DNA from: Variovorax sp. CF079
GTDB lineage: Bacteria > Pseudomonadota > Gammaproteobacteria > Burkholderiales > Burkholderiaceae_C
Direction of reading: 5' to 3'
Length of the DNA: 64,000 nt
NCBI RefSeq assembly: GCF_900101545.1
Contig: NZ_FMZU01000010.1
Coordinates: 178,463-242,462 of the forward strand
Part shown: positions 19,652-28,416 of the stretch, piece after piece
How the letters are laid out: the number at the start of each line of letters is the position of its first letter
Numbering within the stretch: the stretch's first letter is position 1
Position numbers and translations under genes: made by a program
Notes under the pieces: model-generated
Databases searched by the model: none
Seen by the model: only the letters and a program-made list of their open reading frames with translations
Told to the model about the DNA's origin: nothing

Positions 19652-19680
19652 AAGGCCGGTAGCGCAATGCTACCGGCCTT
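19652..19680 (-). terminator. intrinsic terminator of clpS-clpA
   Basis: A perfect 12-bp stem, AAGGCCGGTAGC (19652-19663) with GCTACCGGCCTT (19669-19680), and a 5-base loop. On the minus strand it is followed by TTTTTTCATTC. It lies 37 bases past the clpA stop and just before cls. Confidence 0.9.
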
Positions 19681-19716
19681 GGGAGTGGACTCCGGATGAG
19701 CGGACCAGCCCGTTGA

Positions 19717-22038
19717 TCAGCCCGTTGCAGCCTCTTCCGCTTCGGGCTTGGCGCGCCCTTCCTTCTTGGGCAGCGGCTGGATGTCGAGCTGGACCTCTTC
19801 CTTGTCGTCGAGGTCCACCGTCAGGCGGCCACCTTCCTGCAGGCGGCCGAACAGCAGCTCGTCGGCCAGGGCGCGGCGGATCGTGTCCTGGATCAGGCGC
19901 TGCATCGGCCGTGCGCCCATCAGCGGATCGAAGCCCTTCTTCGCCAGGTGCTTGCGCAGCACGTCGGTGAAGGTGACGTCGACCTTCTTCTCGGCCAGCT
20001 GGGTCTCGAGCTGCAGCAGGAACTTGTCGACCACGCGCAGGATGATCTGCTCGTCGAGGGCCTTGAAGCTCACGGTCGCATCCAGGCGGTTGCGGAACTC
20101 CGGCGTGAACAGGCGCTTGATGTCGGCCATCTCGTCGCCCGCCTGGCGCGGGTTGGTGAAACCGATGGTCGCCTTGTTCATGGTTTCGGCGCCTGCATTG
20201 GTCGTCATGACGATGATGACGTTGCGGAAGTCGGCCTTGCGCCCGTTGTTGTCCGTCAGCGTGCCGTGGTCCATGACCTGCAGCAGCACGTTGAAGATGT
20301 CCGGATGCGCCTTCTCGATCTCGTCGAGCAGGAGCACGGCGTGCGGCTTCTTCGTGATCGCTTCGGTCAAGAGGCCGCCCTGGTCGAAACCGACGTAGCC
20401 CGGAGGCGCACCGATCAGCCGGCTCACCGCGTGGCGTTCCATGTACTCGGACATGTCGAAGCGGATCAGCTCGATGCCCATGATGTAGGCCAGCTGCTTC
20501 GCCGCTTCGGTCTTGCCGACGCCGGTGGGGCCGCTGAACAGGAAGGAGCCGATCGGCTTGTCTTCGCGGCCCAGGCCCGAACGCGCCATCTTGACCGCCG
20601 AAGCCAGCACCTCGAGGGCCTTGTCCTGGCCGAACACCACGCTCTTCAGGTCGCGCTCGATGGTCTGCAGCTTGCCGCGGTCGTCGTTCGAGACGTTGGC
20701 CGGGGGAATGCGCGCGATCTTGGCGACGATTTCCTCGACCTCGGCCTTGCTGATGGTCTTCTTGCGCTTGTTCGCGGGCAGGATGCGCTGGGCGGCGCCG
20801 GCCTCATCGATGACGTCGATCGCCTTGTCGGGCAAGTGACGGTCGTTGATGTACTTGGCACTCAGCTCAGCCGCGGCCTGCAGTGCAGCCACGCCGTATT
20901 TCACGCCGTGGTGCTCCTCGAAGCGCGACTTCAGCCCTTTCAGGATGTCGATGGTTTCCTGCACCGTCGGCTCGACCACATCGACCTTCTGGAAACGACG
21001 CGACAGGGCCGCATCCTTCTCGAAGATGCCGCGGTACTCGGTGAAGGTGGTAGCGCCGATGCACTTGAGCTGGCCGCTGGACAGCGCCGGCTTGAGCAGG
21101 TTCGAGGCATCGAGCGTGCCGCCCGAGGCCGCGCCGGCGCCGATCAGCGTGTGGATCTCGTCGATGAAGAGGATCGCGTTCGGCTTGTCCTTGAGCGACT
21201 TGAGCACGCCCTTCAGGCGTTGTTCGAAATCGCCGCGGTACTTGGTGCCGGCCAGGAGCGCGCCCATGTCGAGCGAGTAGACATGGGACTCCGCCAGGAT
21301 CTCGGGCACGTCGTTCTGCGTGATGCGCCAGGCCAGGCCCTCGGCGATCGCCGTCTTGCCGACGCCGGCCTCACCCACCAGCAGCGGGTTGTTCTTGCGC
21401 CGGCGGCACAGGATCTGGATCACGCGCTCGACCTCGTACTCGCGGCCGATCAGCGGATCGATCTTGCCTTCCTTGGCAAGCTGGTTGAGGTTTTGCGTGA
21501 ACTGCTCGAGCGGGGACGACTTCTCGTTCTTCTCGCCGCCGCCCTCCTCGCCTTCGCCGGAGGACGATTCGCTGCTGCCCTTGGCAGCTTCCGGCGGATC
21601 GCTCTTCTTGATGCCGTGGGCGATGAAGTTCACCACATCGAGGCGCGTCACGCCCTGCTGATGCAGGTAGTAGACCGCATGCGAATCCTTTTCGCCGAAG
21701 ATCGCGACCAGCACGTTCGCGCCGGTGACTTCCTTCTTGCCGTTGCCGGTGGATTGCACATGCATGATGGCGCGCTGGATCACGCGCTGGAAACCGAGCG
21801 TGGGCTGGGTGTCCACATCGTCGGTACCCGCCACCTGGGGCGTGTTGTCCTTGATGAAATTGGTGAGCGACGCCCTGAGGTCGTCGACGTTGGCCGAGCA
21901 GGCGCGCAGAACCTCTGCGGCACTCGGGTTGTCCAGCAAAGCGAGCAGCAGGTGCTCCACCGTGATGAACTCATGGCGCTGCTGCCTGGCTTCGACAAAA
22001 GCCATGTGCAAGCTGACTTCCAGTTCCTGGGCAATCAT
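19717..22038 (-). CDS. clpA: ATP-dependent Clp protease ATP-binding subunit ClpA
   Basis: 773 residues. An N-terminal repeat domain ([33 protein letters not shown]) binds ClpS. A Ser/Glu-rich linker near 150-175 is followed by AAA domain 1 (Walker A GEAGVGKT, 222-229; [12 protein letters not shown]) and AAA domain 2 (Walker [44 protein letters not shown]). It unfolds proteins for ClpP; clpP itself is not in the window. The C-terminal tail is Lys/Glu/Ala-rich. Gene order clpS-clpA with a 54-base gap is the usual pairing. Confidence 0.97.
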   Translation of the reverse strand: MIAQELEVSLHMAFVEARQQRHEFITVEHLLLALLDNPSAAEVLRACSANVDDLRASLTNFIKDNTPQVAGTDDVDTQPTLGFQRVIQRAIMHVQSTGNGKKEVTGANVLVAIFGEKDSHAVYYLHQQGVTRLDVVNFIAHGIKKSDPPEAAKGSSESSSGEGEEGGGEKNEKSSPLEQFTQNLNQLAKEGKIDPLIGREYEVERVIQILCRRRKNNPLLVGEAGVGKTAIAEGLAWRITQNDVPEILAESHVYSLDMGALLAGTKYRGDFEQRLKGVLKSLKDKPNAILFIDEIHTLIGAGAASGGTLDASNLLKPALSSGQLKCIGATTFTEYRGIFEKDAALSRRFQKVDVVEPTVQETIDILKGLKSRFEEHHGVKYGVAALQAAAELSAKYINDRHLPDKAIDVIDEAGAAQRILPANKRKKTISKAEVEEIVAKIARIPPANVSNDDRGKLQTIERDLKSVVFGQDKALEVLASAVKMARSGLGREDKPIGSFLFSGPTGVGKTEAAKQLAYIMGIELIRFDMSEYMERHAVSRLIGAPPGYVGFDQGGLLTEAITKKPHAVLLLDEIEKAHPDIFNVLLQVMDHGTLTDNNGRKADFRNVIIVMTTNAGAETMNKATIGFTNPRQAGDEMADIKRLFTPEFRNRLDATVSFKALDEQIILRVVDKFLLQLETQLAEKKVDVTFTDVLRKHLAKKGFDPLMGARPMQRLIQDTIRRALADELLFGRLQEGGRLTVDLDDKEEVQLDIQPLPKKEGRAKPEAEEAATG

Positions 22039-22092
22039 GTGATTTCCTTTTGCCTTGCTGTAAATAAATTCTCAGATGGGTTGGAGCGCGAT

Positions 22093-22452
22093 TTATTCAA
22101 CCGGTTCACTGACGCACTGCAACGGATGCCCGGCCTGGTGGGCCGCTTCCATCACCTGATTGACCTTGGTGGCCGCCATGTCGCGGGAATACACCCCGCA
22201 GACGCCGCGCCCGTCGAGATGGATCTTGAGCATGATCTGGGTGGCGGTTTCCCGGTCCTTGTTGAAGAACTCCTGGATCACGACGATCACGAACTCCATC
22301 GGCGTGTAGTCGTCGTTGAGCATCACCACCTGATACATCTGCGGCGGCGCAGTTTTTTGGGGCCGCCGCTCGATCACGACCGCATCGCCGTCGTCCTGCC
22401 CCGGCTTCACGGCCGGCGGCGTAGGGGGAGTCGAGGGGATTTTGGTAGCCAT
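22093..22452 (-). CDS. clpS: ClpS adaptor protein
   Basis: 119 residues with an unstructured Pro-rich N-terminus and the ClpS core: [54 protein letters not shown]. It delivers N-end-rule substrates to ClpA, binding the destabilising residue through the NDDYTPMEF loop. ATG 22452 (MATKIPS) is chosen; an in-frame ATG 12 bases upstream (MIFMATK) is possible. A TATAAA box 10-15 bases upstream of 22452 implies a very short leader if it is the -10 element. Confidence 0.95.
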   Translation of the reverse strand: MATKIPSTPPTPPAVKPGQDDGDAVVIERRPQKTAPPQMYQVVMLNDDYTPMEFVIVVIQEFFNKDRETATQIMLKIHLDGRGVCGVYSRDMAATKVNQVMEAAHQAGHPLQCVSEPVE

Positions 22453-22468
22453 GAAAATCATTTTATAG

Positions 22469-22515
22469 AGCCGCCGCCGGTTGTACTTGCGCAAGGGACA
22501 CAACTGGTGGCGGCT
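22469..22515. repeat. long imperfect inverted repeat upstream of clpS
   Basis: AGCCGCC (22469-22475) pairs with GGCGGCT (22509-22515). Pairing continues inwards to GTTGT/ACAAC, making about 16 pairs, two of them G-T when read on the plus strand; the loop contains CTTGCGCAAG. No T-run follows. It could be an operator or an RNA fold; function unknown. Confidence 0.5.
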
Positions 22516-22592
22516 TTGTGACATTCAAGACGGATGCCTGTGGAACTGCCGCCTCGGCGCATGCAAGCTGCGTGCCGCCAGCCCCAACGAAA

Positions 22593-22624
22593 AAGCCCCG
22601 GCGCCTTGCGGTGCCGGGGCTTTA
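22593..22624 (-). terminator. intrinsic terminator of icd
   Basis: AAAGCCCCGGC (22593-22603) pairs with GCCGGGGCTTT (22614-22624), with inner pairing closing on TTGC. TTTTTCGTT follows on the minus strand. Lies 39 bases past the icd stop. Confidence 0.88.
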
Positions 22625-22662
22625 CACACCAGGGCGTCAGCCGGCGCTTCGGACGCCGGGAT

Positions 22663-23922
22663 TTACATGTTGTCGATCATCACCTGACCGAAACCCGAGC
22701 AGCTGACCTGCGTGGCGCCGTCCATCAGGCGGGCGAAGTCGTAGGTCACCTTCTTGCTGGCGATCGATTTTTCCATCGAGCGGATGATCAGGTCGGCCGC
22801 CTCGGTCCAGCCCATGTGCCGCAACATCATCTCGGCCGAGAGGATTTCGGAACCGGGGTTCACGTAGTCCTTACCGGCGTACTTCGGCGCCGTGCCGTGG
22901 GTGGCTTCGAACATCGCGACGGTGTCGCTCAGATTGGCACCCGGGGCGATGCCGATGCCGCCGACCTGCGCCGCCAGCGCGTCGGACACGTAGTCGCCGT
23001 TCAGGTTCAGCGTGGCGATCACGCTGTATTCGGCCGGGCGCAGCAGGATCTGCTGCAGGAAGGCGTCGGCGATCGAGTCCTTGACGGTGATTTCCTTGCC
23101 GGTCTTGGGATTCTTGAACTTCATCCAGGGGCCGCCGTCGATCAGCTCGGCGCCAAATTCCTTGGCGGCCAGGCCATAGGCCCAGTCACGGAAGCCGCCT
23201 TCGGTGAACTTCATGATGTTGCCCTTGTGCACGATCGTCACGCTGGGCTTGTCGTTGTCGATCGCGTACTGGATCGCCTTGCGCACCAGACGCTCGGTGC
23301 CCTCGCGCGACACCGGCTTGATGCCGATGCCCGAGGTGTTCGGGAAACGGATCTTCTTGACGCCGAACTCGTCCTGCAGGATCTTGATGAGCTTCTTGGC
23401 CTTCTCGCTTTCGGCTTCGAATTCGATGCCGGCGTAGATGTCTTCCGAGTTCTCGCGGAAGATCACCATGTTGGTCTTGTGCGGCTCCTTGACCGGGCTG
23501 GGCACGCCCTCGAAGTACTGGATGGGGCGCAGGCAGACGTACAGGTCGAGCTCCTGGCGCAGCGCGACGTTGAGCGAGCGGATGCCGCCGCCGACTGGCG
23601 TGGTCAGCGGGCCCTTGATCGAGACCACGTAGTCGCGCACCGCATGCAGCGTTTCTTCGGGCAGCCAGACGTCGGGACCGTAGACCTTGGTCGACTTCTC
23701 GCCGGCGTAGACCTCCATCCACTGGATCTTTTTCTTGCCGCCGTAGGTCTTGGCCACTGCCGCGTCGACCACCTTGATCATCACGGGCGTGATGTCGAGG
23801 CCGGTACCGTCGCCCTCGATAAAGGGAATGATCGGCTGATCAGGCACATTGAGCGAGTTGTCGGCATTGACCGTGATCTTCTGGCCTTCGGCCGGGACTT
23901 TGATGTGCTGATAGCTGGACAT
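22663..23922 (-). CDS. icd: NADP-dependent isocitrate dehydrogenase
   Basis: 419 residues, E. coli-type homodimeric enzyme of the TCA cycle. Landmarks: [20 protein letters not shown], the substrate-binding region [27 protein letters not shown] (in E. coli a regulatory serine lies just before), [18 protein letters not shown], and the metal/NADP region [24 protein letters not shown] with [22 protein letters not shown]. It oxidises isocitrate to 2-oxoglutarate, producing NADPH. It is transcribed alone, with its own terminator. Nested inverted repeats in the upstream gap may be regulatory. Confidence 0.97.
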   Translation of the reverse strand: MSSYQHIKVPAEGQKITVNADNSLNVPDQPIIPFIEGDGTGLDITPVMIKVVDAAVAKTYGGKKKIQWMEVYAGEKSTKVYGPDVWLPEETLHAVRDYVVSIKGPLTTPVGGGIRSLNVALRQELDLYVCLRPIQYFEGVPSPVKEPHKTNMVIFRENSEDIYAGIEFEAESEKAKKLIKILQDEFGVKKIRFPNTSGIGIKPVSREGTERLVRKAIQYAIDNDKPSVTIVHKGNIMKFTEGGFRDWAYGLAAKEFGAELIDGGPWMKFKNPKTGKEITVKDSIADAFLQQILLRPAEYSVIATLNLNGDYVSDALAAQVGGIGIAPGANLSDTVAMFEATHGTAPKYAGKDYVNPGSEILSAEMMLRHMGWTEAADLIIRSMEKSIASKKVTYDFARLMDGATQVSCSGFGQVMIDNM

Positions 23923-23949
23923 GACGCAAGGGCTCCGGGATGAATTGAA

Positions 23950-23989
23950 GGCTGGAAGACACTAGGTTTCCAGCCGGCTGAATAGCCGT
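23950..23989. promoter_or_regulatory. nested inverted repeats in the icd upstream region
   Basis: GGCTGGAA (23950-23957) and TTCCAGCC (23968-23975) form an 8-bp palindrome with a 10-base spacer. Immediately beside it CGGCT-GAAT-AGCCG (23975-23988) forms a second, smaller one. They lie 28-67 bases upstream of the icd start, between two divergent genes. Operator or leader-hairpin role is a guess. Confidence 0.35.
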
Positions 23990-24114
23990 AGAATTTTAGA
24001 CGCAACCGGAGGAGTCCGAAGGTTCTGTCAACCGAGTCCATATGGGTCTCGTTGTTGGCTGACCTTCTGCTGGCCGGGAGGCATTTTCAATCCATCTCCA
24101 CAGAGGAACCCGTA

Positions 24115-24432
24115 ATGAGCAAAGTTCTCGCAGTCATGATCGCCGGCCTGTTCGCCGTTGGCGCATACGCCCAGACGAAGCCCGCCGAAGTCGACCCCAC
24201 AGGCAAGGGCAAGGCGGCCGAACGCGCCGAAGCCAAGAAGGACGCGAAGCCTGCCGGCCAAGTCAAAGCTCCGGGCGGCGACCAGAGCAAGGTGTCAGAG
24301 GGTAGCGGTGGCGTGACCGCCACTGGCGCCGACAAGGCCGCCCAGGCACGCCGTGACTCGCGCGACACGCGCCGCCAGGCCAAGGGTGGCGGCAAGAAGC
24401 CGGTTCCCGCGCAAGGCACCACGCCCCAGTAA
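24115..24432 (+). CDS. small secreted Ala/Lys/Gly-rich protein of unknown function
   Basis: 105 residues. Residues 1-19 form a signal peptide (VMIAGLFAVGAYA, then Q20). The mature protein is low complexity: KGKAAERAEAKKDAK, a GGDQSKVSEGSGGVTATGADKAAQARR section and a Lys/Gly-rich end. It has no cysteines. Expected to be a basic, disordered periplasmic protein; I do not recognise a characterised family. It is monocistronic: divergent from icd and followed by a strong terminator. GAGG lies 8 bases before ATG 24115. Confidence 0.7.
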   Translation: MSKVLAVMIAGLFAVGAYAQTKPAEVDPTGKGKAAERAEAKKDAKPAGQVKAPGGDQSKVSEGSGGVTATGADKAAQARRDSRDTRRQAKGGGKKPVPAQGTTPQ

Positions 24433-24447
24433 GCTGGTTGGCACCAA

Positions 24448-24479
24448 AAAAGAAAGCGTTCTTCGGAACGCTTTCTTTT
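24448..24479 (+). terminator. intrinsic terminator with UUCG tetraloop
   Basis: A perfect 14-bp stem, AAAAGAAAGCGTTC (24448-24461) with GAACGCTTTCTTTT (24466-24479), closed by the very stable C-UUCG-G loop. U-rich on both sides, so it can work in both directions. It ends the small secreted protein gene 15 bases after its stop. Confidence 0.9.
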
Positions 24480-24520
24480 CGTCTGCACTCAAGAAGATGT
24501 AAGCTTCAAAGCAAATAGTC

Positions 24521-24546
24521 ATGCCCGCATCAGCGGGCATTTTTTG
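24521..24546 (+). terminator. second intrinsic terminator, upstream of the DUF192 gene
   Basis: ATGCCCGC (24521-24528) and GCGGGCAT (24533-24540) with loop ATCA, followed by TTTTTG on the plus strand. Only 41 bases beyond the previous terminator, it isolates the DUF192 gene from readthrough. Confidence 0.8.
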
Positions 24547-24586
24547 TTTGTATTGCATTGCCACCCGCTTTATTGAAAGTCGATCC

Positions 24587-25039
24587 ATGTTCCAGCGTTT
24601 TGTGGCCCTGCTTGCGCTGTCAGCTTCATTGATGACCTTTGCACACGGTCAGGAAGCTCAAACCAATCTCCAGCGCGTGAAGCTGTCCGCGGGCATGTAC
24701 CAGATCGATGCGCAAGTCGCGCAGACCCCCGAACAGCGGCAGATCGGTCTCATGTTCCGCAAGGAAATGCCGCAAACCGAGGGCATGATCTTCGTGTTCG
24801 AGCAGCCCGCGACCCAGTGTTTCTGGATGAAGAACACCCTGCTGCCGCTGACCGCAGCCTTCGTGGCCGACGACGGCCGCATCGTCAACCTGGCCGACAT
24901 GAAGCCCCTGACCGAGGAGTCGCATTGTTCCGAGGAGCCGGTTCGCTTCGTGCTCGAGATGAACCAAGGCTGGTTCGCCAAGAAGAACATCAAGAAGGGG
25001 GCGAAGCTCGGCGGCGAACTGTTTGCGGCCAGGCGCTGA
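24587..25039 (+). CDS. DUF192 secreted protein
   Basis: 150 residues with a signal peptide (VALLALSASLMTFAHG, cleaved near residue 21). The DUF192 core follows: AQVAQTPEQRQIGLMFRKEMPQTEGMIF, CFWMKNTLLPLTAAFVADDGRIVNLADMKP, and VLEMNQGWFAKKNIKKGAKL. The family is widespread, small and mostly uncharacterised. The mature protein has two cysteines, in the CFWM motif and in SHCSEE. ATG 24587 starts the signal peptide; upstream codons run through the terminator. The gene ends at a bidirectional terminator shared with sodB. Confidence 0.85.
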   Translation: MFQRFVALLALSASLMTFAHGQEAQTNLQRVKLSAGMYQIDAQVAQTPEQRQIGLMFRKEMPQTEGMIFVFEQPATQCFWMKNTLLPLTAAFVADDGRIVNLADMKPLTEESHCSEEPVRFVLEMNQGWFAKKNIKKGAKLGGELFAARR

Positions 25040-25055
25040 GCATCGCCCGCCCATT

Positions 25056-25086
25056 AAAAAGCCGACCCGCGGGTCGGCTTTTTTTT
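25056..25086. terminator. bidirectional terminator between DUF192 gene and sodB
   Basis: AAGCCGACCC (25059-25068) pairs with GGGTCGGCTT (25071-25080), flanked by A5 on the left and T8 on the right. Serves both convergent genes. Confidence 0.92.
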
Positions 25087-25099
25087 GGTAAGCCTCGAC

Positions 25100-25681
25100 T
25101 CAGCCGAAGTTCTTGGCCGCGAAGTCCCAGTTCACCAGCTTGGCCAGGAAGGTCTCCACATACTTGGGCCGCAGGTTGCGGTAGTCGATGTAGTAGGCGT
25201 GCTCCCAGACGTCCACCGTCAACAGTGCCGTGTCGCCCGTGGTCAGCGGCGTGCCCGCGGCACCCATGTTCACGATGTCCACCGAGCCGTCGGCCTTCTT
25301 CACCAGCCAGGTCCAGCCCGAGCCGAAGTTGCCCACCGCCGACTTCACGAAGGCCTCCTTGAAGGCCGCGTAGCTGCCCCACTTGGCATCGATCGCCTTG
25401 GCCAGCGCGCCGGTGGGCTCGCCGCCGCCCGCGGGCTTCATGCAGTTCCAGAAGAAGGTGTGGTTCCAGATCTGGGCGGCGTTGTTGTAGATGCCGCCGC
25501 TGGACTTCTTGACGATCTCCTCCAGCGGCAGGCTCTCGAACTCGGTGCCCTTTTGCAGGTTGTTCAGGTTCACCACATAGGCGTTGTGGTGCTTGCCGTA
25601 GTGGTACTCCAGCGTTTCCTTCGAATACTCCGGCGCCAGGGCGTCCAGCGCGTACGGCAGGGGTGGGAGGACGTGTTCCAT
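25100..25681 (-). CDS. sodB: superoxide dismutase [Fe]
   Basis: 193 residues. Metal ligands H27 (EYHYGKHH), H74 (IWNHTFFW), D157 and H161 (DVWEHAYY). Q70 in NNAAQIWNH is the glutamine position typical of iron enzymes. It converts superoxide to hydrogen peroxide and oxygen in the cytosol. The xseA gene lies 47 bases upstream on the same strand; the two may be co-transcribed, although the gap is large enough for a promoter. No clear Fur box seen. Confidence 0.96.
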   Translation of the reverse strand: MEHVLPPLPYALDALAPEYSKETLEYHYGKHHNAYVVNLNNLQKGTEFESLPLEEIVKKSSGGIYNNAAQIWNHTFFWNCMKPAGGGEPTGALAKAIDAKWGSYAAFKEAFVKSAVGNFGSGWTWLVKKADGSVDIVNMGAAGTPLTTGDTALLTVDVWEHAYYIDYRNLRPKYVETFLAKLVNWDFAAKNFG

Positions 25682-25728
25682 GTCTTTTCTCGCGGGTTGG
25701 TTGTGAGACGAAGCATTCTAGAAAGGAA

Positions 25729-27039
25729 TCACGTGGCTCGCGTCGGACGCCGTCCCGTCGTACCCGTTCGATTGACTGTCATGTCGACCGTGCCGTCGGC
25801 GAGGCGCGCGCGCACCGCGTCGCCGGGTGTCAGGCCTCGCACGCTGGTGACGGCCTGTCCCTGTTCGTTCGTGAGCCATGCGTAGCCGCGCTGCAAGACC
25901 AGCGCCGGATCCAGCAGTTGCAGGCGCAGAGCAGCCCGTTCGAGCCGTTCCTTGCGCTGAACCAGGGCACGCGTGAACTTGAGCGGCAACTCGGCCTGCA
26001 ACGGCTGCTGCGCTTGCGCGAGCCGCTGCGTCCTCGAGAGCACGGCGTAGTGCAGTCGTTGCGCATGGTGAGCCAGGCGCAGTTGCTGGCGCGTCACCAG
26101 CGTCGAGGGGCGCCCCAGCCGACCCGCGGCCAGATCGAGGCGCTGGCTCAAGACATCGAGGCGCGCGGAAATCGCGTCGCGCAGCCGCTCTTCGAGCAGA
26201 TCGAGCGCGCCGAGCCACAGATCGCGCGGCGCAGCGACGAGTTCGGCCGCGGCGGTCGGCGTCGGTGCGCGCAGGTCGGCACAGAAGTCGGCGATGGTGA
26301 AGTCGGTTTCGTGGCCGACGCCGCTGATCACCGGCACCGGGCTCTGCACGATCGTGCGCGCCAGCGACTCGTCGTTGAAGGCCCAGAGATCCTCGATCGA
26401 GCCGCCGCCGCGCACCAGCAGGATCAAGTCGACCGTCGGCTGCAGCGCGTAGAGCGACTGCAGCGAGCGCACCAGCTCCGCCGGCGCACCGGCGCCCTGC
26501 ACCGCGGCCGGCGCCAACACCACAGGAATGTGCGGCACGCGGCGGCGCAATGCGCTGACGACGTCGTGCAAGGCTGCCGCGCCGAGCGAGGTCACGACAC
26601 CGATCGCGCGTGGCATGGCCGGAAGCGGCCGCTTGCGGGCGGGATCGAAAAGGCCCTCGGCCTCCAGCTTCGCCTTGCGCTGCAGGAACTGCTCGAACAG
26701 CGCGCCCTGCCCGGCTCGACGCAGGCTTTCGACCACCAGTTGAAGGTCGCCGCGCGGCTCGTACACCGCCAATCGGCCGCGCACCTCGACCTGGTCGCCA
26801 TCGCGCGGCGAGAAATCGAGCAGGCCTGCGGCGCGCCGGAACATGGCGCACCGCAACTGGCCGGATTCGTCTTTCAGTGCAAAGTAGCAGTGGCCGCTGG
26901 CCGCACGCGAGAAGCCGGAAATCTCGCCGCGCACCGCGACCGGATTGAAGCGAGCATCGAGCGCATCGGCCACGGCGCGACACAGTGCGCCCACGGCCCA
27001 GACCCGCGGTCCCGCCGGAATTGCTTCACGCTCGCTCAT
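25729..27039 (-). CDS. xseA: exodeoxyribonuclease VII large subunit
   Basis: 436 residues. The N-terminal OB-fold (VWAVGALCRAVADALDARFNPVAVRGEISGFSRAASGHCYFALKD) precedes the catalytic domain (IGVVTSLGAAALHDVVSALRRRVPHIPVVL, LILLVRGGGSIEDLWAFNDESLARTI, PVISGVGHETDFTIADFCADLRAPTPTAAAEL) and a long coiled coil. It degrades single-stranded DNA from both ends together with XseB, whose gene is not in the window. Divergent from exbB across a 313-base gap with DnaA-box-like sites. Confidence 0.96.
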   Translation of the reverse strand: MSEREAIPAGPRVWAVGALCRAVADALDARFNPVAVRGEISGFSRAASGHCYFALKDESGQLRCAMFRRAAGLLDFSPRDGDQVEVRGRLAVYEPRGDLQLVVESLRRAGQGALFEQFLQRKAKLEAEGLFDPARKRPLPAMPRAIGVVTSLGAAALHDVVSALRRRVPHIPVVLAPAAVQGAGAPAELVRSLQSLYALQPTVDLILLVRGGGSIEDLWAFNDESLARTIVQSPVPVISGVGHETDFTIADFCADLRAPTPTAAAELVAAPRDLWLGALDLLEERLRDAISARLDVLSQRLDLAAGRLGRPSTLVTRQQLRLAHHAQRLHYAVLSRTQRLAQAQQPLQAELPLKFTRALVQRKERLERAALRLQLLDPALVLQRGYAWLTNEQGQAVTSVRGLTPGDAVRARLADGTVDMTVNRTGTTGRRPTRAT

Positions 27040-27231
27040 GTCGAGGCGGTGTTACAGATGAACAGTCGTCCACAAGCGCGGCGGCGGTCTCCCGGCCGCA
27101 CGAGGCATCCGCACGACACCCACGACTCCACGTACAAGCCATTGATTTGATTGAAAAAAGTGCTGCTCAAAATTCAGTCGATCCAGCGGAAAGCCCGCCG
27201 CGTGTGGCTCCAGATGAGTTGCTCCGCGGGT

Positions 27232-27314
27232 TAGCCACAAAGTTATCCACAGAAACTGTGCGTCTGAACCTACAGCGAATACAAATCGGAACAATGCTTC
27301 GCGCCGGTGGATAA
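27232..27314. promoter_or_regulatory. cluster of DnaA-box-like 9-mers in the xseA-exbB gap
   Basis: The gap 27040-27352 (313 bases) has no gene. It holds a perfect DnaA box TTATCCACA at 27243-27251, a one-mismatch box TTAGCCACA at 27232-27240 in the same orientation with starts 11 bases apart, and a one-mismatch box on the other strand at 27306-27314 (GGTGGATAA). TCGTCCACA at 27066-27074 is a weaker match. I see no AT-rich unwinding element and no dnaA or dnaN nearby, so a regulatory role is more likely than an origin. Nothing else recognisable is present in the gap. Confidence 0.55.
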
Positions 27315-27352
27315 TCGCCGCGCATTTGCAGTCCACGGGGCCGGAGGAATAC

Positions 27353-27985
27353 TTGTTTTCGATCATAGTTGCTGCGGGCTGGCCGATCTGGCCGCTGCTC
27401 GCTTGTTCGGTGATTGCGCTCGCGCTCGTCATCGAGAGATTCACCAGCCTGAAGACCTCCAAGGTCCTGCCGCCCAAGCTCCTCGACGAGGCCATCACGG
27501 TCTCGCGCGCTGCGGTCCCGGGCCCGGACGTGGTGACCAAGCTGGAAAGAAACTCGGGGCTCGGCGAGGTGCTGGCCGCCGGCTTCCGCACTTTGAACTC
27601 CAACCCCCTTTCGACCGAAGACGACCTGCGCGCGTCGATGGAATCGGCCGGACGCGTGGTCGCGCATCGACTCGAACGCTACCTGCCGGCGCTCGCAACC
27701 ATCGCGTCGGCGGCCCCGCTGCTCGGGCTGCTGGGCACGGTGATCGGCATGATCGAGATCTTCGGCTCCCAGTCGCCCAGCAGCGGCGCGGTCGGCACCG
27801 GCAACCCGGCGCAGCTGGCGCACGGCATCTCCGTGGCGCTCTACAACACGGCCTTCGGGCTGATCGTGGCGATCCCGGCTCTGATCTTCTGGCGCTATTT
27901 CCGCAGTCGGGTCGACGAGTACCTGCTGAACCTGGAGCTCGCCGGCGAACGTTTTGCGCGTCACCTGAACACGCTGCGATCATGA
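27353..27985 (+). CDS. exbB: ExbB/TolQ/MotA-family proton channel subunit
   Basis: 210 residues with three membrane helices: about 5-25 ([24 protein letters not shown]), and 105-130 and 155-178, which carry the conserved [24 protein letters not shown] and [22 protein letters not shown]. With ExbD and TonB it uses the proton gradient to power outer-membrane receptors. The TTG at 27353 is preferred because GGAGGAA ends 5 bases upstream; a TTG at 27326 is in frame but has no ribosome-binding site. exbD overlaps by 4 bases. Confidence 0.93.
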   Translation: MFSIIVAAGWPIWPLLACSVIALALVIERFTSLKTSKVLPPKLLDEAITVSRAAVPGPDVVTKLERNSGLGEVLAAGFRTLNSNPLSTEDDLRASMESAGRVVAHRLERYLPALATIASAAPLLGLLGTVIGMIEIFGSQSPSSGAVGTGNPAQLAHGISVALYNTAFGLIVAIPALIFWRYFRSRVDEYLLNLELAGERFARHLNTLRS

Positions 27986-28416
27986 AACGAATGCATTTCA
28001 GCCACGGCTCGCGCGAGGAGCCGGAGATCAACCTGATCCCGTTCATCGACGTGCTGCTGGTCGTGCTGATCTTCCTGATGCTCTCGACCACCTACAGCAA
28101 GTTCACCGAGATGCAGTTGCGCCTTCCGGTGGCCGACGTGGAGGCCCAGCGCGACTATCCGAAGGAAGTGATCGTCGCCGTCTCCGCCGACGGACGCTAT
28201 TCGATCAACAAGACCCAGTTGCCCGACCGCAGCGTGGAGACGGTGGCCGCAGCGCTGAGCGCCGCGGCGAACGGCGGCAAGGACAGCGTCGTGATCATCA
28301 GCGCCGACGCCAGCGCCGCCCATCAGTCTGTGATCACGGTGATGGAAGGCGCGCGGCGCGCGGGCCTCATGCAAATCACCTTCGCCACGCAGTCGGCCGC
28401 GCAGGCGGGACGCTAG
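27982..28416 (+). CDS. exbD: ExbD/TolR-family biopolymer transport protein
   Basis: 144 residues. One N-terminal membrane helix follows [23 protein letters not shown], with the conserved aspartate (D in FIDVLL) that carries the proton. The periplasmic domain contains [21 protein letters not shown] and [27 protein letters not shown]. It partners ExbB and TonB. ATG 27982 overlaps the exbB stop by 4 bases; lpxK begins on the last base of the exbD stop codon. Confidence 0.95.
   Translation: MKRMHFSHGSREEPEINLIPFIDVLLVVLIFLMLSTTYSKFTEMQLRLPVADVEAQRDYPKEVIVAVSADGRYSINKTQLPDRSVETVAAALSAAANGGKDSVVIISADASAAHQSVITVMEGARRAGLMQITFATQSAAQAGR

Noticed and set aside
19948..22521. 857-codon plus-strand open frame opposite clpA and clpS
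   Set aside because: Antisense of clpA/clpS; composition reflects codon bias of the real genes.
27232..27314. Chromosomal replication origin
   Set aside because: DnaA-like boxes are present, but there is no AT-rich unwinding region and no dnaA, dnaN, gyrB or parAB nearby.
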